From NCBI GenBank assembly GCA_016928525.1, contig JAFGKO010000359.1, positions 1 to 7,694 of the forward strand: a stretch of 7,694 bases of DNA. The letters run 5' to 3'. The DNA comes from Anaerolineales bacterium. GTDB lineage: Bacteria; Chloroflexota; Anaerolineae; Anaerolineales; Villigracilaceae. A model generated the notes under the pieces. The model saw nothing but the letters and a program-made list of their open reading frames with translations. It did not search any database and was not told the origin of the DNA. Numbering within the stretch: the first letter of the stretch is position 1; every line of letters begins with the position of its first letter. A program made the position numbers and the translations under genes. Below, piece after piece: positions 1-5,684 of the stretch.

Positions 1-20
1 GCTCTGGCTAACTTGTCCAT
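1..20 (-). CDS. Possible 5' end of a divergent gene, cut by the window edge
   Basis: On the minus strand an ATG at 20-18 is preceded by AAAGGGAG with a 4-base gap, a textbook Shine-Dalgarno arrangement. Reading from it gives M-D-K-L-A-R followed by the window edge. Only six complete codons are visible, so no family can be assigned. Divergent orientation to the ClbS-like gene at 189 would leave a roughly 170-base shared intergenic region, a normal size for back-to-back promoters. The call rests only on the ribosome-binding site plus ATG and could be chance. Confidence 0.35.
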
Positions 21-163
21 TTGTCTCCCTTTCATGTGTTTGCCCCTAGTTTACACCCTTCAACACTCCAGAGGGAGACTATCAAAAATCGAATACCGGC
101 TCAAACTCCTCATCGCTTCTAACGGGATTGCCGTGATTCTCATCTCTGCATCGCAAAAAAGGG

Positions 164-169
164 TACAAT
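164..169 (+). promoter_or_regulatory. Weak -10-like box upstream of the ClbS-like gene
   Basis: TACAAT lies 19 bases before the ATG at 189 and matches five of six bases of the TATAAT consensus. No credible -35 hexamer is seen 16-18 bases upstream and there is no TGn extension, so it is only a candidate. The rest of 21-163 shows no gene; it is assumed to hold promoters for the two divergent genes. Confidence 0.25.
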
Positions 170-188
170 GACTCATATGAGGTGAACC

Positions 189-692
189 ATGACTGATAAT
201 ACCCTCCCCAATAGCAAAGCGGAATTAATGTCCCTGATCGAGCGCGAATGGTCCGCACTGATGGATGTGGTCGCGCAGCTCTCCTCCACGCAGATGCTCT
301 CGCCGGATGAGGGCGGCTGGTCACCCAAGGATAACCTGGCACACCTGAGTGAATGGATGAACATCCTGGTGGACTACTATCTTGACCACCAGCCTGCGCA
401 CGAGGTGATTGGCGTAGACCCCTCAGTGACCGAAAACTGGGACTTTGAATTGATGAACGACATCATGTTCGAACGTGATCGTCACCAGCCTGTCGAGCAG
501 GTTCTGACTGAACTCAAGAGTACCTATGTAAAAGTGCTTGCCAAAATAGAGTTAATGACTTTCGAAGACCTGATGAAACCACGTGACGAAAATGATCCCC
601 GTAAAGAGCCCATTATCAACTGGGTGATCGGCAACACCAGTGATCACTTTGCAGAACACCGCGAGACGATTGAGAAAATACTCAAGGCATGA
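189..692 (+). CDS. ClbS/DfsB-like, DinB-fold four-helix-bundle protein
   Basis: 167 residues. The sequence is almost entirely amphipathic helix, as in the DinB/YfiT superfamily and its ClbS/DfsB branch. A W44-S-P-K-D-N-L-A-H52-L-S-E-W56 block is followed late in the chain by D-H153-F-A-E-H157. H52, H153 and H157 match the three-histidine metal site pattern of DinB-fold proteins. Relatives include thiol transferases and the colibactin self-resistance hydrolase ClbS; the substrate here is unknown. The start ATG has GAGG at 179-182, six bases upstream. The stop overlaps the start of the YbaK-like gene (ATGA at 689-692), so the two are probably translated together. There is no signal peptide, so it is expected to be cytoplasmic. 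The family call is firm; the biochemical role is not. Confidence 0.78.
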   Translation: MTDNTLPNSKAELMSLIEREWSALMDVVAQLSSTQMLSPDEGGWSPKDNLAHLSEWMNILVDYYLDHQPAHEVIGVDPSVTENWDFELMNDIMFERDRHQPVEQVLTELKSTYVKVLAKIELMTFEDLMKPRDENDPRKEPIINWVIGNTSDHFAEHRETIEKILKA

Positions 693-1198
693 CAACCCTC
701 CCCGCCCACGAATACCTCGACCAACTCAATATCCCCTACGCCAAAGCCGACTTTCCGCCCGCTATCGAAAAAGGCGCGGCTTCGGTGGCGCGTGCCCTCG
801 GCTATCGCGAGCGCCAGATGATCAAAACGCTCATCTTCGAATTGGACACGAGCGAGCGCATCCTGGTCATGGTGGGCGGCGACCAGAACATCGTTTCGGG
901 TAATCTCAAAAAGGCAGCCGGCTCGCGCAATATCAAGATGGCCGGCTATGAAGCGGTCAAAGAGGCCACCGGCTATGTGATCGGTTCAATCCCGCCCTTT
1001 TCGTGGCAGCTCGAAGGTTTCCGCACCTTTTTGGATGTATCGTTAATGAACGAGCCTGTCCTCGGTGTGGGGACAGGCGTGTGGGGCCATGAGATTTTGA
1101 TTTCGCCAGAGAATTTGGTCAAAGCTAGCTGGGCGATCCTGGTCAATTTGGTGGATCGGGAGAAAACAGCCTTTTTGGACACGGATAACGCGGATTAA
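689..1198 (+). CDS. YbaK/ProX-type aminoacyl-tRNA deacylase domain protein
   Basis: 169 residues, the usual single-domain length. Family hallmarks are visible: the conserved lysine K46 in MIKTLIF, the strand ILVMVGGDQ (58-66) and L-K-K-A-A-G (73-78), G-Y-V-I-G-S-I-P-P-F (95-104) at the position of the G-x-x-P-F active-site loop, and GHEILISPENLVK (133-145) near the end. Known members hydrolyse mischarged tRNAs in trans (Cys-tRNAPro, Ala-tRNAPro and others); which substrate this one edits cannot be read from the sequence. Translation probably restarts from the upstream gene through the ATGA overlap, since AAGG at 684-687 is only one base from the ATG. The last eight codons (1172-1195), reading F-L-D-T-D-N-A-D, are made from the left arm of the intergenic inverted repeat, so the native C-terminus seems to have been replaced or extended by the repeat. 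Confidence 0.85.
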   Translation: MTTLPAHEYLDQLNIPYAKADFPPAIEKGAASVARALGYRERQMIKTLIFELDTSERILVMVGGDQNIVSGNLKKAAGSRNIKMAGYEAVKEATGYVIGSIPPFSWQLEGFRTFLDVSLMNEPVLGVGTGVWGHEILISPENLVKASWAILVNLVDREKTAFLDTDNAD

Positions 1199-1257
1199 AC
1201 GGATTTCCGTTCTTTTCTTACGGATTCCGTTCCGTCGGTGTAATCCGTGTCCAAAAA
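1172..1257. repeat. Inverted repeat with 9-base periodicity at a convergent gene junction
   Basis: A perfect 15-bp inverted repeat pairs 1172-1186 (TTTTTGGACACGGAT) with 1243-1257. Inside the left arm CGGAT recurs at 1182, 1191 and 1200, exactly 9 bases apart; the right arm, read on the minus strand, begins CGGATTACA with similar 9-base phasing. AACGGA/TCCGTT (1198-1203/1206-1211) makes a smaller palindrome within it. It lies between the YbaK-like gene and the malic enzyme, which converge here, and supplies the YbaK-like stop codon. Transcripts from either side would fold into a long imperfect hairpin that could stop readthrough or block 3' decay. The stem is followed by A residues rather than a U tract on both strands, so it is not a classical intrinsic terminator. 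Confidence 0.8.
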
Positions 1258-1260
1258 ATA

Positions 1261-2610
1261 TCACTCCTCCACATACGGCACATAATCCGCACGAGCGATA
1301 CCCTGCTCGTAAGCCTTCTCGGCTACAGCGCGTGCCACGGCATGGTGCACCGCCTTTTCCAACGGATTAGGCACCAGGTCGCCGGGCGGGGTCATGGCAG
1401 CGATCGTCTCGGCGGCGGCCACCAGCATCTCGTGCGTGATGCGCGGCGCGTTGGCGTCCACCGCACCCCGGAAGATGCCCGGAAAGCCCAGCACATTGTT
1501 GACCGACTTCCCGTCCGCGGCGAAAGCAGCGCCCCGTTCCAGCGCCTGCGAGGGTTCGATCTCCGGATTGGGGTTGGATAGCGCCAGGATGATCTGCCCT
1601 GGCAGTACCATCTCCGGCTGGATCAGCCCCGGAGCGCCGGTCGTGGCGATGACGATGTCACACTCAGCCATGATTTCGTTTAAATTGGACTTGCGACCGC
1701 CCAACCCTGCGAAGCGCTCCAGCGCAGACTCGCTCAAATCCGCCCCATAGACCGGGTTCCCCGTCAGGCGCATCAACATCTGACCGATGGCCTGCCCGGC
1801 GGCTCCCAGCCCGATCTGCCCGATGACCTTTTTCTGTAAGTCCACGCCAATAGTGCGCGTGGCCACCAGCAAGGCTGCGGTGGTGACCACGGCCGTCCCG
1901 TGCTGGTCGTCGTGCATGACGGGGATATCGAGCATCGCTTGCAAACGGGACTCGATCTCGAAGCAACGCGGTGCGGATATATCCTCCAGTTGGATGGCGG
2001 CAAAGGTCGGCGCAATAGCAGCTACCGCCTGGACGATTTCATCCGGCTCTTTGGTGTTGAGCAGAATCGGCACGCCTGAAAGCCCCACCAGCGACTCCAT
2101 CAGCATGGCCTTGCCTTCCATAACCGGCATCCCGGCTTGCGGACCGATGTCACCCAATCCCAACACAGCCGTGCCATCTGTCACGATAGCAACCATGTGA
2201 CTGATGCTGGTATAATGCCGCGCCAGGGAAGGATCCGCAGCGATCTTGCGGCAGACTTCGGCCACGCCGGGCGTGTAGACGCGTCGCAGCGTGGTCATCG
2301 AGTCGATCTGGTAGCGGCTGCGGACGGCGATCTTGCCCTTTTGATGTAGTTCCAGCACCTCATCTCGCACCTCGACAATGACTGTACCTTGGTTGGCGCG
2401 CATGGCTGCGAGCACGCGCTCCAAATGGGCTTCATCCTCAGCATAAACGGTGATGTCGCGAACTACATGTTGGGATGTCTCGGTTAGTAGTTGCAGAGTA
2501 CCTACACTGCCCCCAACCCCCGAAATTGCTGAAAGCAAACGCGCCAGCAGACCGATCTCCTGGTCATTGCGGACGCGCACCACCCGCATGAGCTTTCGTT
2601 CCCAGGCCAT
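1261..2610 (-). CDS. Malic enzyme (NAD(P)-dependent) with N-terminal ACT domain
   Basis: 449 residues from the ATG at 2610. It oxidatively decarboxylates malate to pyruvate in the cytoplasm. Residues about 8-82 look like an ACT domain (RVVRVRNDQEIGLLARLL, then a beta-rich VVRDITVYAEDEAHLERVL), a ligand-binding regulatory module. The catalytic part follows: RRVYTPGV with Y112, VTDGTAVLGLGDIG, MEGKAM with K167, LEDISAPRCFEIE with metal ligands E209/D210, HDDQHGTA with D234/D235, the Rossmann GLGAAG at 267-272, ALSNPNPE at 343-350, and NNVLGFPGIFRGA. All expected catalytic and metal residues are present. The lack of a phosphotransacetylase tail and the length of about 450 fit the short bacterial form. 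An in-frame GTG at 2622 is possible, but GGAGG (2620-2616) sits 5 bases before the ATG and would be inside that longer frame, so the ATG is preferred. NAD versus NADP preference is not decided. Confidence 0.93.
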   Translation of the reverse strand: MAWERKLMRVVRVRNDQEIGLLARLLSAISGVGGSVGTLQLLTETSQHVVRDITVYAEDEAHLERVLAAMRANQGTVIVEVRDEVLELHQKGKIAVRSRYQIDSMTTLRRVYTPGVAEVCRKIAADPSLARHYTSISHMVAIVTDGTAVLGLGDIGPQAGMPVMEGKAMLMESLVGLSGVPILLNTKEPDEIVQAVAAIAPTFAAIQLEDISAPRCFEIESRLQAMLDIPVMHDDQHGTAVVTTAALLVATRTIGVDLQKKVIGQIGLGAAGQAIGQMLMRLTGNPVYGADLSESALERFAGLGGRKSNLNEIMAECDIVIATTGAPGLIQPEMVLPGQIILALSNPNPEIEPSQALERGAAFAADGKSVNNVLGFPGIFRGAVDANAPRITHEMLVAAAETIAAMTPPGDLVPNPLEKAVHHAVARAVAEKAYEQGIARADYVPYVEE

Positions 2611-2615
2611 AAACA

Positions 2616-2620
2616 CCTCC
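2616..2620 (-). promoter_or_regulatory. Strong Shine-Dalgarno that fixes the malic enzyme start
   Basis: GGAGG followed by five bases (TGTTT) and ATG at 2610. This optimal spacing argues against the in-frame GTG four codons upstream, which would put the ribosome-binding site inside the coding region. Confidence 0.8.
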
Positions 2621-2627
2621 ACTCTCT

Positions 2628-2687
2628 GCGCCGTACCTCATTCGGGCACTTTCCTCGGCGCAACTTGGCCGCCGTCCCCGGCGGCCA
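2628..2687 (-). other. Two GC-rich hairpins in the malic enzyme leader
   Basis: A 9-bp perfect stem (TGGCCGCCG at 2666-2674 with CGGCGGCCA at 2679-2687) closes a 4-base loop that reads GGGA on the minus-strand RNA, a GNRA-type tetraloop. A second, weaker 6-bp stem pairs 2628-2633 (GCGCCG) with 2656-2661 (CGGCGC) and ends about seven bases before the GGAGG of the malic enzyme. There is no T tract after either, so they are not intrinsic terminators. They could be a repeat-type palindrome, an mRNA stabiliser or part of a leader control element; the sequence alone does not decide. Confidence 0.5.
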
Positions 2688-2690
2688 GAG

Positions 2691-2721
2691 CAATAAGGGT
2701 GAGGGTCAAATCTCCCTCACC
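2691..2721 (-). terminator. Candidate terminator after the moaA-HAD pair
   Basis: On the minus strand GGTGAGGG (2721-2714) pairs perfectly with CCCTCACC (2705-2698) across an 8-base loop, and is followed by C-TTATTG. The stop codon of the HAD gene (2708-2706) lies in the loop, so the stem starts inside the last codons. The tail is only partly T-rich, so termination may be incomplete and some transcripts may reach the malic enzyme gene. Confidence 0.45.
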
Positions 2722-3431
2722 ACCCCAATCAAATCCTCAAACGAAGCAATCACCGGGCAACCCGGTTCGTGAAAGATCCCCTGTGGGTCGTAGAGCACAG
2801 GCTGAAGTCCGGCGCGACGCGCCCCGATCACGTCTGCAAAGTAATTGTCGCCAACGTAGATGGTTTGTGGAGCGGTTGCGTCCGCGCGTTCCAATGCTGC
2901 GTAGAAAATACCCGGTTCCGGTTTCCAAGACTGGACTTCGCCGGCTGCCAGTGAAAAGTGGAAGTAGCCAGCCATGCCCATCGCATCGATCTCATCTTGA
3001 AAGGGAACATCGCGGTTGGAGACCACGCCCAGGGTATAGCCAGACTTGCGCAATTTTGGTATGACAGCATGTATTTCCTCCGGCATCCAAATCTCCGACT
3101 TGTAATTCTCATTCATAAAATCGGAAACTTTGGGGCCAAGCTCCGGGATGAGGGCCGGAGGACAGCCAAGCGCTGCCAGCCTGCGTTGGGTAAAATTGAA
3201 CCAGAAATCTTCCTCATGGCCGTTGAAAATCTTCTGGTCTGCCTGGATTTCGGGAGAACTGGCAAAGTAATAATGCTCCCAAAGAACCGCGCGACGGCGA
3301 TCTTCGTCCGTGAGCGGCAAACCCAGGTTGATGACGTAATCTGTGAAAACCTCCCCACCATTGGGGAGGTGATGTCGCAGCGTACCGTCGAAGTCGAAGA
3401 GAATCGCTTTGATACCGTTCGCAGCTTGCAT
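2706..3431 (-). CDS. HAD-superfamily hydrolase (phosphoglycolate phosphatase-like, subfamily IA)
   Basis: 241 residues. All four HAD motifs are in order: motif I D13-F-D15-G-T-L (nucleophile and acid/base), motif II V-V-S138-N-R-D, motif III K170 in SWKPEPGIFYAAL, and motif IV G-D195-N-Y-F-A-D200-VIGARRAG for Mg2+. A helical cap of about residues 20-110 sits between motifs I and II, as in subfamily IA, and is rich in aromatic and acidic residues. It should be a cytoplasmic Mg2+-dependent phosphatase; the substrate is not visible from sequence. Its ATG overlaps the moaA stop by one base (TAATG), with AGGTGG just upstream, so it is translationally coupled to moaA. That suggests a shared need, but no known step of molybdopterin synthesis requires a HAD enzyme, so functional linkage is only inferred. 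Confidence 0.9.
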   Translation of the reverse strand: MQAANGIKAILFDFDGTLRHHLPNGGEVFTDYVINLGLPLTDEDRRRAVLWEHYYFASSPEIQADQKIFNGHEEDFWFNFTQRRLAALGCPPALIPELGPKVSDFMNENYKSEIWMPEEIHAVIPKLRKSGYTLGVVSNRDVPFQDEIDAMGMAGYFHFSLAAGEVQSWKPEPGIFYAALERADATAPQTIYVGDNYFADVIGARRAGLQPVLYDPQGIFHEPGCPVIASFEDLIGVVREI

Positions 3432-4411
3432 TAACCACCTATTTCATTCATCACTCGATTGAGCGGGATAATTCCATCTGCCAGGCCGTGGCCCCAGGGC
3501 TTCTCCCAGACGCCATCCAGAATGATCTGGCGCAGGTCGTCCAGTGTGGCGCCCGCACGCAATGGTGTCAGCAAATCCACCTCCTTCTCGCGCAGAAGGC
3601 AAAGTCGCAGGCGTCCGTCGGCGGTCAGGCGGGCGCGCGTACAGGAGGCGCAGAAAGGACTGGTGACCGAGGAGATGAAGCCCACGTCCCCTTTTGCATT
3701 CGGCAGGCGGAAGAGACGGGCTTCACCGTCCAGTTTGCCGCCATTGACAACTTCCATGTCGCCCAGGGAATCCTCGATGCGCTCCTGGATTTCTTCGGCA
3801 GTGATGACTTGCCCGGTCTGGATGTCTGTGACACCCGCAAAGGGCATCATCTCGATAAAGCGGATTTGCCAGGGATGTGTCAACGTAAGGCGCGCCAGGT
3901 CAACCACATCTGATTCATTGTAGCCTTTAACGACCACAGCATTGAGTTTGATGGGCGTCAACCCGGCTTTCTCAGCCGCCATAATACCGGTCCAGACATC
4001 CTCGATCTTGCCCCAGCGCGTCAGGCGTTTGAACTTTTCGGGATTGAGGGTGTCAATCGAGATGTTGACGCGCTGGAGTCCGGCCTCAGCCAATGACTCA
4101 GCCAATCGTGACAGGAGCAGGCCGTTCGTGGTCATCGAGACGCTGCGAATGCCCGGTGTGGAGGCGATACCGCGCACAATGTCCACAACATGCGCGCGGA
4201 CGGTCGGTTCGCCTCCCGTCAAGCGGATTTTGTCGAATCCCAGGCTGGCAAACAAACGGGTGAGCAACAGGATCTCGTCGTCCTGCATTAAATCGGCGTT
4301 TGGCCTGAAGGTCTGGTCCTCTGGCATGCAATAGACACAGCGCAAATTACAGTGATCGGTCAGGCTGATACGTAAATAGTGAATGATTCGTCCAAATCGG
4401 TCTATGGCCAT
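3431..4411 (-). CDS. moaA: GTP 3',8-cyclase MoaA (radical SAM, molybdenum cofactor synthesis)
   Basis: 326 residues, the normal length. It converts GTP to (8S)-3',8-cyclo-7,8-dihydro-GTP, the first step of molybdopterin synthesis, together with MoaC. The N-terminal radical SAM cluster is C21-N-L-R-C25-V-Y-C28-M-P, followed by GGEPT (66-70) for S-adenosylmethionine and TTNG (94-97). The second, GTP-binding 4Fe-4S cluster is C254-A-S-C257 plus C271 in GRLRLC. The arginine-rich CTRARLTADGR between them matches the substrate-contact segment. The chain ends in I-G-G, the conserved C-terminal diglycine. The start at MAIDRFGR fits family N-termini. It leads a minus-strand operon with the HAD phosphatase; no other molybdopterin gene is in the window. 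Confidence 0.97.
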   Translation of the reverse strand: MAIDRFGRIIHYLRISLTDHCNLRCVYCMPEDQTFRPNADLMQDDEILLLTRLFASLGFDKIRLTGGEPTVRAHVVDIVRGIASTPGIRSVSMTTNGLLLSRLAESLAEAGLQRVNISIDTLNPEKFKRLTRWGKIEDVWTGIMAAEKAGLTPIKLNAVVVKGYNESDVVDLARLTLTHPWQIRFIEMMPFAGVTDIQTGQVITAEEIQERIEDSLGDMEVVNGGKLDGEARLFRLPNAKGDVGFISSVTSPFCASCTRARLTADGRLRLCLLREKEVDLLTPLRAGATLDDLRQIILDGVWEKPWGHGLADGIIPLNRVMNEIGG

Positions 4412-4423
4412 AGTTGGTAATCC

Positions 4424-4432
4424 ATTATAACA
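4424..4432 (-). promoter_or_regulatory. Extended -10 promoter of moaA
   Basis: TGTTATAAT (4432 to 4424) matches the TGnTATAAT extended -10 consensus perfectly; no -35 hexamer is seen at normal spacing, which such promoters do not require. The expected transcription start, about seven bases downstream, is near 4417, only some six bases before the moaA ATG. The mRNA would therefore be almost leaderless and would lack a Shine-Dalgarno. Confidence 0.65.
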
Positions 4433-4457
4433 ATTTTATTTAGTAGCTTGCCTGCAA

Positions 4458-4486
4458 TTGACGATGTGATTTAGGCATGCTATTAT
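4458..4486 (+). promoter_or_regulatory. Near-consensus sigma-70-type promoter of the PIN-TRAM gene
   Basis: TTGACG at 4458-4463 and TATTAT at 4481-4486 are separated by exactly 17 bases; each hexamer matches consensus at five of six positions. Transcription should begin near 4493. The box overlaps the ATG at 4485, which therefore would not be on the mRNA. The promoter is back to back with that of moaA, with the two start points about 75 bases apart. Confidence 0.7.
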
Positions 4487-4544
4487 GGAGACGGATTATT
4501 CTACATTATTTTTATTCTGTTCATTACCAAAGGAGTTATTATTT

Positions 4545-5615
4545 ATGAGCGTTGAATTTATTCTTCGTATTGTTGGAATGTTGATCTTTGCTTTTATTGG
4601 TGGCTACTGGGGGGGGTTGGCAGGTCGCTTAGCAGGACAAACCACATTCTATGTTGTCATCTTTGGCCTGATTGGGGCATTGGCAGGCCTGATTTTGACG
4701 CCTTACCTCACCACGCGACCAGGAAAAGCTATTCGCTCTGCGTTAGGCCGCCTTTCGGCTGAGACGCTCTTCGCAGGTTTGACAGGCCTGGTGGTTGGCT
4801 TGTTGATAGCGGCTCTGCTGGCGTTTCCAATTTCTCTTTTGCCGGATCCATTTGGCAGCGTGCTTCCCTTTGTTGGCGTAATTATCTTTAGCTACCTGGG
4901 CATCTCGTTGTTCGTCATGCGCCAAGGCGACATCATGAGCCTGCTCAGCGCGCTGGGTGGACGCGGCGAAAGTGGCGGTTCTTCCTCTTGGACGAACCTG
5001 AACCGCACGATCTTACTGGATACCAGCGTAATTATCGACGGTCGCGTGGCAGACATCGCTAAGACCGGCTTCTTGCCTGGCACATTGCTCATCCCGCGTT
5101 TTGTGCTGAATGAATTACAGTACATCGCCGATTCGCCCGATGGTCTGCGTCGCCAGCGTGGACGGCGCGGTATGGAAGTGCTGTCCGAACTGCAGAAGCA
5201 ACCCAACATCTTGACCCGCATCAGTGACATCGACGTGGAAGGCATGCGCGAAGTGGATGATAAACTCGTCGTGTTGGCGCGCCAGTTGAAATGTCCGATC
5301 CTGACCAACGATTACAACCTGAATCGCGTGGCAGAATTGCAGGGCGTGACCATCCTGAACATCAACGAACTGGCCAACGCGGTCAAGTCGGTGGTGCTGC
5401 CAGGCGAGATCCTGCGCATCAACGTGATCCAGGAAGGCAAGGAACGCGACCAGGGCGTCGGTTACATGGACGACGGCACCATGGTGGTGGTCGAAAACGG
5501 CCGCGATTACATTGGCGAATACCAGGAAGTAGCCGTTACCAAGGTACTGCAAACCGCCGCCGGGCGCATGATCTTTGCCCGTGTGGAGGAAGAGAACGGG
5601 AAGAAAAAGAAATAA
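4545..5615 (+). CDS. YacL-like membrane protein with PIN and TRAM domains
   Basis: 356 residues from the ATG at 4545. Four predicted membrane helices come first (about 5-25, 33-52, 76-98, 105-125), then a Gly/Ser linker (138-148) and a cytoplasmic PIN nuclease domain. Its acidic residues are in place: LLD159TSVIID165GR, FVLNE190LQ, REVD238D239KLV and LTND256YNLN. Residues about 281-347 form a TRAM domain (LPGEILRINVIQEGKE...DDGTMVVV...), usually RNA-binding. This is the architecture of Bacillus YacL; membrane-anchored RNA cleavage is a family-based inference. AAGGAG (4529-4534) lies ten bases before this ATG. An in-frame ATG at 4485 would add 20 residues but overlaps the promoter -10 box. Codons in the membrane part are AT-richer than in the catalytic part. 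In Bacillus, yacL is followed at a distance by cysS, as here. Confidence 0.88.
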   Translation: MSVEFILRIVGMLIFAFIGGYWGGLAGRLAGQTTFYVVIFGLIGALAGLILTPYLTTRPGKAIRSALGRLSAETLFAGLTGLVVGLLIAALLAFPISLLPDPFGSVLPFVGVIIFSYLGISLFVMRQGDIMSLLSALGGRGESGGSSSWTNLNRTILLDTSVIIDGRVADIAKTGFLPGTLLIPRFVLNELQYIADSPDGLRRQRGRRGMEVLSELQKQPNILTRISDIDVEGMREVDDKLVVLARQLKCPILTNDYNLNRVAELQGVTILNINELANAVKSVVLPGEILRINVIQEGKERDQGVGYMDDGTMVVVENGRDYIGEYQEVAVTKVLQTAAGRMIFARVEEENGKKKK

Positions 5616-5684
5616 TCCGCAGATTGCGCTGATTTCGCAGATTGGATTCTGATGAAACCCGCAGATGAGCGTGATCCGCAGACG
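5615..5684 (+). repeat. Left array of 9-bp repeats at the GxxExxY gene
   Basis: Three contiguous 9-mers, CCGCAGATT (5617-5625), GCGCTGATT (5626-5634) and TCGCAGATT (5635-5643), start right at the TAA of the PIN-TRAM gene. Two looser copies, CCGCAGATG (5659-5667) and CCGCAGACG (5676-5684), fall inside the first eleven codons of the GxxExxY gene, where they encode P-A-D-E-R-D-P-Q-T-like residues. Confidence 0.8.

Noticed and set aside
1..168. Plus-strand frame open from the left edge to TGA at 169-171, possibly the tail of an upstream gene
   Set aside because: 56 codons with no family resemblance, and it conflicts with the better-supported divergent start at 20-18; most likely chance.
82..342. 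86-codon minus-strand open frame over the ClbS-like gene
   Set aside because: It is antisense to a well-supported gene, has low-complexity Arg/Pro/Ser composition and no recognisable motif or ribosome-binding site.
1172..1257. Bidirectional intrinsic terminator between the convergent genes
   Set aside because: The 15-bp stem has T residues at its 5' side and A residues at its 3' side on both strands, and a loop of about 56 bases, so there is no U tract after the stem. It is annotated as a repeat instead.
2450..3064. 204-codon plus-strand frame opposite the malic enzyme and HAD genes
   Set aside because: Antisense to two clear genes, Arg/Pro/Ser-rich, no domain; a GC-driven shadow frame.
5615..5684. 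CRISPR array
   Set aside because: Units are 9 bases and contiguous, with no unique spacers and no cas genes.
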